In this document: piece by piece, positions 51,900 through 60,676 of the stretch | How the letters are laid out: each line of letters starts with the position of its first letter | Numbering within the stretch: position 1 is the stretch's first letter | From: Winogradskyella eximia | Lineage (GTDB): Bacteria; Bacteroidota; Bacteroidia; Flavobacteriales; Flavobacteriaceae | Direction of reading: 5' to 3' | Length of the DNA: 64,000 nt | Assembly: GCF_003386165.1 (NCBI RefSeq) | Contig: NZ_QRDV01000001.1 | Location: forward strand, 496,001 to 560,000 | Notes under the pieces: model-generated | Databases searched by the model: none | Seen by the model: only the letters and a program-made list of their open reading frames with translations | Told to the model about the DNA's origin: nothing | Position numbers and translations under genes: made by a program

Positions 51900-52759
51900 T
51901 ATAGGTTCAACTTATATCCAATAGAAATGTCCGTAGAAAAATTACCTTGATTATCTAAAAATACAGCAAATAATTCGCCATATGCAATAGTGATATAACC
52001 ATGGTTTCCTATTTTTATATCAGCGCCAATACCAAAAATAAAAGGCACATCAAAAGACGTGTCACTAATACTTTCTGAGTTACCGTCTTCATCGTCAATT
52101 GTAGAACTTGTAATGTTTAATGTGGCTAATTTTACCTGTCCATAAAGAGAAAAAGCAGATTGATTAATTATTCTATAACGATAGCCTAAAGCAATTTCAT
52201 TAGTGCTGTAGTTAAAATCATCAGCATCAAAAGTGTGACGACCTTGTAAAAAACCAGAATGACGAGATAGTGTACTGGCTTCAAAGAATTCTAATTCGCC
52301 ACCAATAAGCATCACTTTTGTGTTTTCGGGATTATCAACAAACGGATTGTTAGTTAGACCACCAAAAACACCAAGTCTTAGACCCAGTTTTCTTGTTTTC
52401 ACCACAGAAGTGTAGTTAGAATCTGCAGAAATATTATAAGTGTTTATAAATGCCTTAAGATCGTAAAGGGTAAATTTAAGCTTATCTGTTGCCATACCGT
52501 TGGTAAGATGACTTAGTGTTGTTTTATATTCTTCTAGATAGGTTTTATTGTCTTTGGTGTTTTTTAATTCTGTAATTTCGTCATTTTCTGTTTTTACAAA
52601 ATAACGATAGTTGCCACTATCACTCGTCCAGAGTAGATCTAATGAACCTTCTGCTTCCATTTTTAAATTAAGAGATTCTCCGTTAAGGGTGTAGTTTTCT
52701 TGCCCATAATTAACATGGAAAGTTAAAAACAGCAGACTAAATAAAAGTAGTTTTTTCAT
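51899..52759 (-). CDS. Outer-membrane beta-barrel protein
   Basis: Protein of 286 residues with a signal peptide (about 1-19, ending VNYGQ). An N-terminal mixed region (about 20-125) is followed by a C-terminal beta-barrel-like part (about 125-286) with alternating hydrophobic strands and a final strand DISIGYKLNL. The start of the mature part, with SLDLLWTSDSGNYRYFVKT, resembles a carboxypeptidase-regulatory or Ig-like segment. Specific transport activity is not known. It is first in a two-gene minus-strand unit with the BI-1 gene. Confidence 0.72.
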   Translation of the reverse strand: MKKLLLFSLLFLTFHVNYGQENYTLNGESLNLKMEAEGSLDLLWTSDSGNYRYFVKTENDEITELKNTKDNKTYLEEYKTTLSHLTNGMATDKLKFTLYDLKAFINTYNISADSNYTSVVKTRKLGLRLGVFGGLTNNPFVDNPENTKVMLIGGELEFFEASTLSRHSGFLQGRHTFDADDFNYSTNEIALGYRYRIINQSAFSLYGQVKLATLNITSSTIDDEDGNSESISDTSFDVPFIFGIGADIKIGNHGYITIAYGELFAVFLDNQGNFSTDISIGYKLNL

Positions 52760-52811
52760 TTGTAGTAAGGAGTTGATTCAAGTAAAGCTACCAAAAATTT
52801 TGATTGAATTA

Positions 52812-53960
52812 CTATTTTTTCGATGTTCTACCTTTCCAATGGTAAGACTTAAAGAAAGATAAGAAAGCAATGTAGACACTAAAAACAGGATATATAAGAC
52901 TAGAAAACAAATAGGAAAGCAGCAGATTTTCTTGTTTAAAAAAGCGAGCTGTTTTAAATAATAATAAAAAGTCGATACTAAATTTAATAACAAATAAGGC
53001 TAAGGCAATTTTAAGTGAAATGAAATGCATTAAAACAGCAGGAATAAAAACAAGACTCATCAAATTTCCGAGTAAAACAATGAGGCCAACGACTTTAGCA
53101 AACCACTGCGTGAGATGACTTGTTTTTGAAGCCCAGCGTAAACGTTGTTGAATGAGGTGGTCAATATTTTGTGCAGCGTTTGTAGTAACAATAGCGTTGG
53201 TGGATTTTAAATAGGATACTTTTTTAGGATTGAGCTTTAAAAACTTTTCGAGAAGAAATACATCATCTCCACTAGCAACTGTATCATTACCTTTAAAACC
53301 GTTTACGGAAATAAATTCAGATTTACGATAGGCGAAATTTGCACCATTACACATAAATGGTTTTTTAATACCAAAACCACCAATTGTTGCACCTTGTAAA
53401 CTTAAAAAGTCTAAGGATTGAAATCGATTAAAAAAAGAGGTTTTACCATGATAAGTAACAGGTGCAACCATGCAGTTTGGATCGTTAATTTGAACGAATT
53501 CATCAAATACATCTAGCCAATATTTAGGTAAAACACAATCTGCATCTGTGGTAACAATCCAATTAAACTTTGAAATTTTAATAGCAGAAGTTATAGCTTC
53601 TTTTTTTGGTGAATTTGTAGTGCTTTTACTCTCTATAATTTTTAAATGGATGTTTTCAGCATTCTGCTTTTTAGGCAATGTCTCTAGATACTTTTCAATT
53701 ATAGACACTGAGTCATCTTCAGACGCATCATTAACCAATATCACTTCAAATAAATGTTGAGGATAGTTAAGTTTAACAATAGAATCTAATAATTTAGGAA
53801 GATTTTGAGCTTCGTTTCTAAATGGAATTACAATCGAAAATTTTGTCTTTGCAGGTAAATCTTGCAGCTTAAAATCAGAGACATTATCAAATCCATAAAT
53901 GAGCATACCTATAATAAATAGATATAGAATTATGGTAATAATAGCGATTAACGTTAACAT
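52812..53960 (-). CDS. Membrane-bound family 2 glycosyltransferase
   Basis: Processive-type GT2 of 382 residues: an N-terminal membrane helix (about 1-22), a catalytic domain (IVIPFRNEAQNL near 44, VNDASEDDS near 75, TTDADCVLP near 135) and the acceptor/processivity motif QQRLRWASK near 265, then three C-terminal membrane helices (about 280-370). It resembles hyaluronan/cellulose-synthase-like enzymes; the polymer or lipid made is not known. It overlaps the upstream flippase-like gene by one base, so the two are coupled. Confidence 0.88.
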   Translation of the reverse strand: MLTLIAIITIILYLFIIGMLIYGFDNVSDFKLQDLPAKTKFSIVIPFRNEAQNLPKLLDSIVKLNYPQHLFEVILVNDASEDDSVSIIEKYLETLPKKQNAENIHLKIIESKSTTNSPKKEAITSAIKISKFNWIVTTDADCVLPKYWLDVFDEFVQINDPNCMVAPVTYHGKTSFFNRFQSLDFLSLQGATIGGFGIKKPFMCNGANFAYRKSEFISVNGFKGNDTVASGDDVFLLEKFLKLNPKKVSYLKSTNAIVTTNAAQNIDHLIQQRLRWASKTSHLTQWFAKVVGLIVLLGNLMSLVFIPAVLMHFISLKIALALFVIKFSIDFLLLFKTARFFKQENLLLSYLFSSLIYPVFSVYIAFLSFFKSYHWKGRTSKK

Positions 53961-54928
53961 TATTCTATAAGATTAGTTAGTTTAAAGTTTAATACAAAAT
54001 AGCTTCCTATGATACTCGGAATTACAAAATTAAGCAGCCACATTGTCGTTGTGATGCTTAAAATAGTGAGTTCGCTTATATGAAGATAATCAAATAAAAA
54101 CACGGCAATACTTCCTTTTACAACAACATCAAAAATCGAAATCGTTGGCACAATAGAGGCTAATACATACATGCTTGTAATTGCCATCATCGCATTGGCG
54201 TAACTGATATCAACACCAAAAGCAATTAATAAATAATAAAACTGAAATGAAAATATAAGATATCTAATAAAAGATAGAGCAAGGTTTAAGCTATGTGTTT
54301 TTATAGATATTGATTTTATAAAAGTAAGAATTGCGGTAAATGAAACCCCTTTTATTTTAAATCGCTTTTGCTTCACACCAAATAAAACCAGTAAGCCGAT
54401 GATTAAAATAATACTTGCAAATCTTGTTACTTTATAGAAATTGATGTCAATAGAATATGCATTCAAAAAGAAAAATAAACCAACAAGACCAAAAAGTGTG
54501 GTTACAGTCATTTGAGCCATATTCCCTAAAAGATTTAACAATACAATTTTAGTTCTTAATTTCTTAGTGAAATAAATCGCTTTTGCTCCATAATCACCAA
54601 TACGGTTTGGAGTAATTAAGGAAGCAGTTAAGCCTCCTAAACTTTGCTCTAAAGCAGATATAAAGGAAATGTGTTTTAGGGTGCCAACCAAATGTTGCCA
54701 TTTTAAGATTTCGAAAAACCAATTAAAAAAGCTTAATAGGATTAAAATACTGATGTTTTTAGTTGAAAAAACATTGTTTTCGTTTAAAAATGATAGAAAT
54801 GTGCTAAATTCTAAACTTTCATTTTTGGTGATTTTTGAGTAAATAAAATAAAATGCACCAACTACAATACTCAATTTAATAAGTACAAAGAAGAATTGTT
54901 TAGTTTTGTATGGCACATAGGAACTCAT
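53960..54928 (-). CDS. Lysylphosphatidylglycerol synthase transmembrane-like protein (UPF0104)
   Basis: Integral membrane protein of 322 residues of the LPG-synthase transmembrane/UPF0104 family, with about eight helices. The conserved NRIGDYGAKAIYF motif lies near residue 110. There is no C-terminal aminoacyl-transferase domain, so it does not make lysyl-PG itself; such proteins are thought to flip or handle lipid-linked substrates. Its coupling with the downstream GT2 (1-base overlap) suggests that they act on the same glycolipid. Confidence 0.85.
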   Translation of the reverse strand: MSSYVPYKTKQFFFVLIKLSIVVGAFYFIYSKITKNESLEFSTFLSFLNENNVFSTKNISILILLSFFNWFFEILKWQHLVGTLKHISFISALEQSLGGLTASLITPNRIGDYGAKAIYFTKKLRTKIVLLNLLGNMAQMTVTTLFGLVGLFFFLNAYSIDINFYKVTRFASIILIIGLLVLFGVKQKRFKIKGVSFTAILTFIKSISIKTHSLNLALSFIRYLIFSFQFYYLLIAFGVDISYANAMMAITSMYVLASIVPTISIFDVVVKGSIAVFLFDYLHISELTILSITTTMWLLNFVIPSIIGSYFVLNFKLTNLIE

Positions 54929-54955
54929 ATTACAAATAAAACCAAAAACTTAGAG

Positions 54956-55594
54956 ATGGAACACAATTTTAAACAATACCTTTTCTTTTTTAGTCTTGTT
55001 TTTATCACTTTTAAAAGCGAAGCACAATTTAAGGATACCGCCAAATGGAAAGCGCTTTTTGCAGTTGGTGTAAATTACCCAACAACCGATGGTTTTGTAA
55101 AAGGCTCTTATGCGCAATCCGTAAATTTCCCAACGGTTAATTTAGGGATTCAACACATGCTAACACGTCAATACGGAGTAAAATTAGATTATGGTTTTAA
55201 TCGTTTTAAAAACCATAAGGATACACCAGATTTTAAGATAAACTACTCAAGAGTTAATGTGCAATTTGTGTATGATCCTACAGAGTATCTTACGTTTTTA
55301 CCCATGAGATTAAGAACAGTTGCACATGCAGGACCTGGTTTGGCTTTTGTAAAACCATTAGGGGTTTTACGAGATAATAAACAGACCTACTTAAATATTA
55401 ATGCAGGATTAGAATTACATTATGCCATTAATGAAAAGGTTGCCATTTTTACTGATATTGCTTATTTGTACGGAGTTACTTCATTAGATGATTATAATCC
55501 TGCATTGAGCGGTTTGGGAGCATTTAATGGCAGTGTTTTTAACCTTACCTTTGGCTTGGCAGTTTCATTAAGCGGTTGTCAGTTTTGCGATTAA
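54956..55594 (+). CDS. Outer-membrane beta-barrel (porin-like) protein
   Basis: Protein of 212 residues: a signal peptide (MEHNFKQYLFFFSLVFITFKSEAQ, cleavage about 24) and then about eight amphipathic strands of an OmpA/OMP_b-brl-like barrel (VKLDYGFNRF, LRTVAHAGPGLAF, the final VFNLTFGLAVSLSGCQFCD). I took the ATG at 54956, because 20 residues upstream overlap the divergent gene and spoil the signal peptide. The C-terminal CQFC pair is unusual for a barrel end. It lies 4 bases before ruvC. Confidence 0.78.
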   Translation: MEHNFKQYLFFFSLVFITFKSEAQFKDTAKWKALFAVGVNYPTTDGFVKGSYAQSVNFPTVNLGIQHMLTRQYGVKLDYGFNRFKNHKDTPDFKINYSRVNVQFVYDPTEYLTFLPMRLRTVAHAGPGLAFVKPLGVLRDNKQTYLNINAGLELHYAINEKVAIFTDIAYLYGVTSLDDYNPALSGLGAFNGSVFNLTFGLAVSLSGCQFCD

Positions 55595-55598
55595 AAAC

Positions 55599-56153
55599 AT
55601 GAGTAAAGAAAAAATTATTTTAGGTATTGATCCAGGTACAACGATTATGGGTTTTGGACTGATAAAAGTTGTCGGTAAAAAAATGGAATTTTTACAACTG
55701 AATGAGCTCATGCTAAAAAAGTATGACGATCATTATCTAAAACTTAAACTCATTTTTGAGCGTACGGTAGAACTCATAGATACGTATCATCCAGATGAAA
55801 TAGCCATTGAAGCTCCTTTCTTTGGTAAAAACGTACAGAGTATGTTAAAATTGGGAAGAGCACAAGGTGTTGCCATGGCAGCAGGTTTGTCTCGCGAAGT
55901 GCCAATTACAGAGTACGCTCCCAAAAAAATAAAGATGGCAATTACCGGAAACGGAAATGCCAGTAAAGAGCAAGTCGCCAAAATGTTGCAAAGCATGTTG
56001 GGTCTTAAAACGATACCTAAAAACTTAGATTCTATGGATGGTTTGGCAGCAGCAGTTTGTCATTTTTACAACCAAGGCAGAGTTGAAGTTGGAAAGAGTT
56101 ATTCTGGTTGGGGAGCTTTTGTGAAGCAGAATCAGGACAGGGTTAAAAAGTAA
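55599..56153 (+). CDS. ruvC: Crossover junction endodeoxyribonuclease RuvC
   Basis: Holliday-junction resolvase of 184 residues that cuts junctions after RuvAB branch migration. The catalytic acidic residues are in GIDPGTTIMGFG (Asp near 10), IAIEAPFFG (Glu near 70) and LDSMDGLAAAVCH (two Asp near 145-150). Its length is normal. It starts 4 bases after the beta-barrel gene and is followed by a small secreted protein. The ruvAB genes are not in the window. Confidence 0.96.
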   Translation: MSKEKIILGIDPGTTIMGFGLIKVVGKKMEFLQLNELMLKKYDDHYLKLKLIFERTVELIDTYHPDEIAIEAPFFGKNVQSMLKLGRAQGVAMAAGLSREVPITEYAPKKIKMAITGNGNASKEQVAKMLQSMLGLKTIPKNLDSMDGLAAAVCHFYNQGRVEVGKSYSGWGAFVKQNQDRVKK

Positions 56154-56187
56154 ATGCTATCAATAACAGTATTCAAAAAAACAGAAA

Positions 56188-56553
56188 ATGAAACTGATAA
56201 TTTCACTTTTTATATTTATTCAATCCTTTTTTGTTTTTAGTCAAGGACAAGTAGAAGCCAATGATATTGCACATCAAAATTGGTATCAATCCCAGAAAAT
56301 AAAAGATTCATTAGTTGTAGAATTAATTAAGATTAACCAAAACGATTCCACTTTTATTGCAACCTTTAAAGTTTCAGAAAAACTTTGGGATAGTTTTGTT
56401 GAAGAACAGTTTAAACTCAAATTTCCAGAGTATGAATCTTGGGAAACAAGACGAGAAATTTATGGAAGCCAGTTTGATATGCTGAATTATCAGTTTATGA
56501 AATTGTATTGCGATTTAAGGATTGCTACTTTATATGATTTATTTGAAGAATAG
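56188..56553 (+). CDS. Hypothetical small secreted protein
   Basis: Protein of 121 residues with a signal peptide (about 1-19, ending VFSQ). The mature part is helical and charged, with LWDSFVEEQFKLKFPEYESWE and, near the end, MLNYQFMKLYCDLRIATL. The Trp/Leu/Tyr-Cys spacing recalls DUF1311/LprI lysozyme-inhibitor-like proteins, but the likeness is weak and I assign no function. It lies between ruvC (34-base gap) and hemW (29-base gap) on the same strand. Confidence 0.55.
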   Translation: MKLIISLFIFIQSFFVFSQGQVEANDIAHQNWYQSQKIKDSLVVELIKINQNDSTFIATFKVSEKLWDSFVEEQFKLKFPEYESWETRREIYGSQFDMLNYQFMKLYCDLRIATLYDLFEE

Positions 56554-56582
56554 TAAATATCAATTTGAATACTAAAAACTAA

Positions 56583-57710
56583 ATGGCAGGCATCTACATT
56601 CACATACCATTCTGTAAACAAGCTTGTCACTATTGTGATTTTCATTTTTCAACCTCATTAAAGAAAAAAGATGAACTCGTAAACGCATTAACGAAAGAGT
56701 TAGAACTTAGAAAAGACGAATTTAATAATACAACTGTTGAAACTATTTATTTTGGAGGTGGAACTCCTTCTTTGTTGTCTAATGATGAATTACAATTTAT
56801 AATAGATGCGGTTTATAAAAATTATAAGGTTTCAGAAAACCCAGAAATTACTCTTGAAGCGAATCCTGATGATTTATCTAAAGATCGAATAATCGAATTA
56901 TCCAAAAGCAGAATCAATCGTTTGTCTATTGGTATTCAATCTTTCTTTGAAGATGATTTAAAACTCATGAATCGTGCACACAATGCCAACGAAGCAAAAA
57001 CCTGTTTAGAAGAGGCAACTAAGCATTTCGATAATATTTCTTTAGATTTAATTTACGGTATTCCCGGAGCATCAAATGAGCAATGGTTAAAGAATATTGA
57101 AATGGCTTTGAGTTTTAATGTCCCTCATGTTTCGAGTTACGCTTTAACTGTTGAGCCTAAAACAGCTTTAGCATCCTTTATAAAAAAAGGAGTTATTGAA
57201 GATGTTGATGATGAGCAAGCACATGAGCAATTTCATGTATTGAAAGAGAAATTAGAAGCTTCTGGTTTTGTACATTATGAACTTTCTAATTTTGGAAAAG
57301 ATGGTTATTTTAGTAAAAACAATTCGGCATATTGGCAAGGTAAATCCTATTTAGGTATTGGGCCTTCTGCACATTCTTTTAATGGAAAGCAACGTGGTTG
57401 GAATGTAAAAAATAATTCAAAATATATTAATGCTATAGCACAAAATGAATTACCGATAGAAATTGAAACCTTAACACAAACCGATCAGTACAATGAATAT
57501 ATAATGACAGGTTTGCGCACCATTTGGGGAGTGTCAATTAAAAAAGTAGAAGAAAACTTTGGCATAGTTTTTAAAGATTACTTAATTGAGCAATCAGAAG
57601 TTTTTATAAATCAACAATTATTGTATATTGATAAGGCGCATTTACGGGTCACAAAAAAAGGACAATTTTTATGTGATGGTATTGCCAGTGAATTATTTAA
57701 AATCAATTAA
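56583..57710 (+). CDS. hemW: Radical SAM heme chaperone HemW
   Basis: Radical SAM protein of 375 residues. The cluster motif C-x3-C-x2-C is in PFCKQACHYCDF near residues 10-18, GGGTPSLLS lies near 59, and the HemW C-terminal domain follows. It lacks the extra N-terminal residues and C-terminal motifs of the true coproporphyrinogen oxidase HemN, which fits the heme-chaperone HemW that inserts heme into respiratory enzymes. It is followed after 2 bases by a cyclase-family gene. Confidence 0.9.
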   Translation: MAGIYIHIPFCKQACHYCDFHFSTSLKKKDELVNALTKELELRKDEFNNTTVETIYFGGGTPSLLSNDELQFIIDAVYKNYKVSENPEITLEANPDDLSKDRIIELSKSRINRLSIGIQSFFEDDLKLMNRAHNANEAKTCLEEATKHFDNISLDLIYGIPGASNEQWLKNIEMALSFNVPHVSSYALTVEPKTALASFIKKGVIEDVDDEQAHEQFHVLKEKLEASGFVHYELSNFGKDGYFSKNNSAYWQGKSYLGIGPSAHSFNGKQRGWNVKNNSKYINAIAQNELPIEIETLTQTDQYNEYIMTGLRTIWGVSIKKVEENFGIVFKDYLIEQSEVFINQQLLYIDKAHLRVTKKGQFLCDGIASELFKIN

Positions 57711-57712
57711 AC

Positions 57713-58462
57713 GTGTTAACAACCATACAATACAATTCTAGAAAATTACAAATAGATTTATCTCAACCATTAGATATTTCAATTCCTATAACCGGAAAGG
57801 ATTCTAATGTTAATGCTTGGTATTTGGGGCCTCCTAAGATAGTGCCAGAAACTATAGACGGAGAAACCATAAGTGTAGAACAAGGAGCGGTTGTAAATTT
57901 TAATACCATTACATTTAATCCACATTCGCATGGTACACATACCGAAACGGTTGGTCATATTACTGAAAAAGTATACTCTATAAACAAATGTTTAACTCAG
58001 TTTTTCTTTTTAGCTGAAGTGGTAACCGTTGCACCAGAAAAATTGGGAGACGATTATGTGATTTCTAGAAAGCAATTACAGTTTGCTTTAGGAAATAAAA
58101 AACGTGATGCTATAGTAATTAGAACCATGCCAAATACGCGTGAGAAATTTTCGAGACAATACTCAAATACCAATCCGACATATTTATTAGAAGATGCAGC
58201 AGAATATCTTAAATCTAAAGATGTTAAGCATTTATTAATCGATTTGCCAAGTGTAGACAAAGAACAAGATGAAGGAGAACTTTTGGCTCATAATGCTTTT
58301 TGGAACACCAAAGGGAAATTACGATTAGATGCTACAATTACTGAATTTATCTATGTGTCTAATAAAATTAAAGATGGTATTTATATGCTTAATCTTCAAA
58401 TTGCACCTTTTGAAAATGATGCAAGTCCGAGTAAACCAATTCTGTACAGGGTAATTGAATAG
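57713..58462 (+). CDS. Cyclase-family (kynurenine formamidase-like) metal hydrolase
   Basis: Protein of 249 residues of the cyclase/KynB-like family. The metal motif appears as HSHGTHTETVGHI near residues 69-81, differing from the usual HxGTHxD by Glu in place of Asp. The start is GTG at 57713, two bases after hemW. The family includes arylformamidase and polyketide cyclases; the substrate is unknown and no tryptophan-catabolism genes are adjacent. Confidence 0.8.
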   Translation: MLTTIQYNSRKLQIDLSQPLDISIPITGKDSNVNAWYLGPPKIVPETIDGETISVEQGAVVNFNTITFNPHSHGTHTETVGHITEKVYSINKCLTQFFFLAEVVTVAPEKLGDDYVISRKQLQFALGNKKRDAIVIRTMPNTREKFSRQYSNTNPTYLLEDAAEYLKSKDVKHLLIDLPSVDKEQDEGELLAHNAFWNTKGKLRLDATITEFIYVSNKIKDGIYMLNLQIAPFENDASPSKPILYRVIE

Positions 58463-58507
58463 ATGACGAACTATTAAATCCTTTTTTTGAAAGTATTTAA
58501 ATAGTGA

Positions 58508-58540
58508 AATGTGACAACAATCAGTCCTCGGTGTCACATT
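58508..58540. repeat. 9-bp perfect inverted repeat, 15-base loop
   Basis: AATGTGACA (58508-58516) and TGTCACATT (58532-58540). No T run follows on the plus strand, so it is more likely an operator or mRNA stem than a terminator. It lies 46 bases after the cyclase stop and 30 before the DUF4230 start. Confidence 0.5.
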
Positions 58541-58570
58541 AAAAACACAAGTAGAAATTAAAGAATTAAA

Positions 58571-59182
58571 ATGGAAACCTTTTTTATAATCATCATAAGT
58601 ATTCTTGTCACTTTAGGTTTAGTGACAATTTATAAACAATGGAAGACAAAAAAAGTCACTAATGAACAATCCATCCTAATATTAGACAAAATAAAACGGG
58701 TTTGTAAATTTGTTACCGTTGAAGGTGATTTTGCAGAGATCTATCATTATGAAGACGTAAAAGAAAAGTTCTTAAAATTAATTTCTAGTCGAAAAAAAGC
58801 CTTAGTTGTTATTAACGCCAAAGCACATGTTGGCTTCGATTTGGGCAAAGTACAAATGTCTTCAAATGCTAAAACAAAAACAGTTAATCTAACGCATTTT
58901 CCACAGCCAGAAGTGCTATCTATTGAAAGCAATATCAATTATTATGATAAGCGAGATGGTATGTTTAATAAGTTTGAAGCAGCCGATTTAACGGAGTTAC
59001 AAACTAGAGCTAAAACGCATATTATGGAAAAAATTCCAGAAAGTGGCTTGTATAATATCGCAAAACAAGAAGCTTTAGAAGCCATTCATCTTATTGAAAA
59101 TTTAGTGGAAACTATTGGTTGGAAATTAGATTATTCAGCTTTAAAAATTGAAGGAGAAGAAGAAAAGAAATTGTTGAAGTAG
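58571..59182 (+). CDS. DUF4230 membrane-anchored protein
   Basis: Protein of 203 residues recognised as DUF4230. A single N-terminal membrane helix (about 3-20) is followed by a conserved soluble domain (VCKFVTVEGDFAEIYHYED near 39-57, KALVVINAKAHVGFDLGKV near 76-94). The family's function is unknown. It probably faces the periplasm or the membrane surface. Monocistronic in this window, preceded by an inverted repeat. Confidence 0.8.
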   Translation: METFFIIIISILVTLGLVTIYKQWKTKKVTNEQSILILDKIKRVCKFVTVEGDFAEIYHYEDVKEKFLKLISSRKKALVVINAKAHVGFDLGKVQMSSNAKTKTVNLTHFPQPEVLSIESNINYYDKRDGMFNKFEAADLTELQTRAKTHIMEKIPESGLYNIAKQEALEAIHLIENLVETIGWKLDYSALKIEGEEEKKLLK

Positions 59183-59262
59183 GAGTTTGTCAATCCTTAA
59201 ACTTATTTAAGATCTATTTTAAACGATGGGAGAGCAAAATGCTCGCTTTCTAATAAATTACT

Positions 59263-59622
59263 ATGAATATAGAGGACTACAGAAATTATTGTCTAAGCAA
59301 AAAAGAAGTCACCGAACATTTTCCTTTTGATGAAGATACCCTTGTGTTTAAAGTTTTGGGAAAGATGTTTGCTTTATCCTCATTAAAAAGATGGGAAAAT
59401 GGAGAAGCGTTTGTGAATTTAAAATGCGATCCAGAGTATGCTCAAGAACTGAGAGCCGAATACGAAAGTGTAAAGCCTGGTTATCACATGCATAAAAAAC
59501 TTTGGAATAGTGTGTATATCAACTCAGGAGAACTATCACCAGAGCTTATAAGGAAATTGATAGATCATTCTTACGATATGGTTGTAAAAGGTTTACCTAA
59601 AAAGCTGAGAGATAGCATTTAG
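59263..59622 (+). CDS. MmcQ/YjbR-family protein
   Basis: Small protein of 119 residues of the MmcQ/YjbR (CyaY-like fold) family: TEHFPFDEDTLVFKVLGKMFAL near residues 17-38, YHMHKKLWNSVYI near 73-85, and LIDHSYDMVVKGLPKKLR at the end. Described as DNA-binding-like by structure, with no defined role. A single gene with short gaps on either side. Confidence 0.88.
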   Translation: MNIEDYRNYCLSKKEVTEHFPFDEDTLVFKVLGKMFALSSLKRWENGEAFVNLKCDPEYAQELRAEYESVKPGYHMHKKLWNSVYINSGELSPELIRKLIDHSYDMVVKGLPKKLRDSI

Positions 59623-59661
59623 AATATATGTAAATTCTAATTAAAGACGCTTTTGCTCTAG

Positions 59662-59691
59662 TCGTCGTTCCAAAACGTTTACTCATCGAAA
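59662..59691 (+). promoter_or_regulatory. 21-bp-spaced direct repeats (LytTR-like site 1)
   Basis: TCGTCGTTC (59662-59670) and TCATCGAAA (59683-59691) repeat with a 21-bp period. The -7 element TAGTTTTG (59719-59726) follows after 27 bases. The pattern of 9-bp units spaced 12 bases apart is that of LytTR-domain binding sites. Confidence 0.45.
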
Positions 59692-59718
59692 AAGCCCTTT
59701 TTTACTAATAATAGCCTT

Positions 59719-59726
59719 TAGTTTTG
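59719..59726 (+). promoter_or_regulatory. -7 element of the 124-residue protein gene
   Basis: TAGTTTTG fits TAnnTTTG, 32 bases before the start codon. Confidence 0.55.
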
Positions 59727-59757
59727 CGGTATAATTAATTAATATAACCCCAAGATA

Positions 59758-60132
59758 ATGAGTACATTATTTATATACACCGTATTTTTACTAGGCCACC
59801 TAAGTGTTTATTTTTATTTCAAGAACAGTCTAACTTTATGTTCTAATGTTGTAGAAAACACTAATAGAATTAGTTCTCAGTTTCCGTCATTAGAAGCTCA
59901 TAATTCACAAAAAGTAATTAGTAGTATTGAGAGTAATAAAAAGATGTTATTGCAAAAAAGCCTAAGACAGTTAGAGTTTATAAATGAATTTGAAATGTAC
60001 TTAGATGAAAAATCACTTAATAATTTTTCAATTGAGTTTCTACAAGAATTTGAGCAAATAAAAATTGAAGCACAGCTTTCTACATTAAAAGTTACGGGAC
60101 AGTTAAATAACGGGTTAAAATTGGCGGCATAA
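59758..60132 (+). CDS. Hypothetical membrane-anchored protein
   Basis: Protein of 124 residues that I do not recognise. One N-terminal hydrophobic segment (about 1-20, MSTLFIYTVFLLGHLSVYFYF) could be a signal anchor. The rest is predicted helical with many Ser/Asn/Gln/Leu, and no motif is visible. It lies 133 bases before the receiver/H-NOX operon on the same strand, and its promoter region shares the 21-bp-spaced TCRTCG repeats with that operon, suggesting joint regulation. Confidence 0.55.
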   Translation: MSTLFIYTVFLLGHLSVYFYFKNSLTLCSNVVENTNRISSQFPSLEAHNSQKVISSIESNKKMLLQKSLRQLEFINEFEMYLDEKSLNNFSIEFLQEFEQIKIEAQLSTLKVTGQLNNGLKLAA

Positions 60133-60154
60133 GGTTGCTAGTCCGTTTAACCAT

Positions 60155-60186
60155 TCGTCGACACTTATCTACTATCCGTCGACACT
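60155..60186 (+). promoter_or_regulatory. 21-bp-spaced direct repeats (LytTR-like site 2)
   Basis: CGTCGACACT occurs exactly at 60156-60165 and 60177-60186, 21 bp apart, 80 bases before the receiver gene that begins the H-NOX operon. The core TCGTCGACA/CCGTCGACA matches the repeats at 59662 and 59683. Confidence 0.55.
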
Positions 60187-60265
60187 AAATTACAATTAGC
60201 CGAATTAAAAAATTGTTGTTCTATAATTCAACTAATTTGGCTCGATAAACACAAAGCAGCTATTA

Positions 60266-60676
60266 ATGAAAACCCTAAACATTTTACTGATAGAAGACGA
60301 TATGATTGAAGTTATGAAGTTAAATAGAACAATTTCTTCATTAAAACTTAATCATAAAATCATCGAAGCTAATAATGGAGAGGATGCACTTAAAATTTTA
60401 GAACAAAAAGACGTGCTTCCCGATATTATTTTATTAGATTTAAACATGCCAAAAATTAATGGTATAGAATTCTTAGGGATTTTAAAAAATGATGACACCC
60501 TAAAATATATTCCAACCATTATTTTAACAACTTCAAATAATCAAAAAGATTTGTTAGAATGTTACAAGATTGGTGTTGCTGGTTACGTTTTAAAACCTTT
60601 AAAGTATGAGGATTATGTAGCTAAAATAGAAAAATTATTGGCTTATTGGAGCATTAACGAATTAATAAAAGCATAA
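60266..60676 (+). CDS. Single-domain response regulator (CheY-like)
   Basis: Receiver domain alone, 136 residues: acidic cluster IEDDMIE near 10, phospho-Asp in LLDLNMPKINGIEF near 58, Thr of LTTSN near 89 and Lys of VLKPLKYED near 110. There is no output domain, so it would act by protein contact or as a phosphate sink/relay. It is first in a tight operon and overlaps the H-NOX gene by one base. Confidence 0.92.
   Translation: MKTLNILLIEDDMIEVMKLNRTISSLKLNHKIIEANNGEDALKILEQKDVLPDIILLDLNMPKINGIEFLGILKNDDTLKYIPTIILTTSNNQKDLLECYKIGVAGYVLKPLKYEDYVAKIEKLLAYWSINELIKA

Noticed and set aside
58325..58537. Minus-strand 70-residue frame over the end of the cyclase gene
   Set aside because: It is antisense to a well-supported gene and shows no coding features of its own.
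60266..60676. The first gene of the H-NOX operon as a DNA-binding regulator of the 21-bp repeats
   Set aside because: It is a receiver domain only, with no output domain in its 136 residues.
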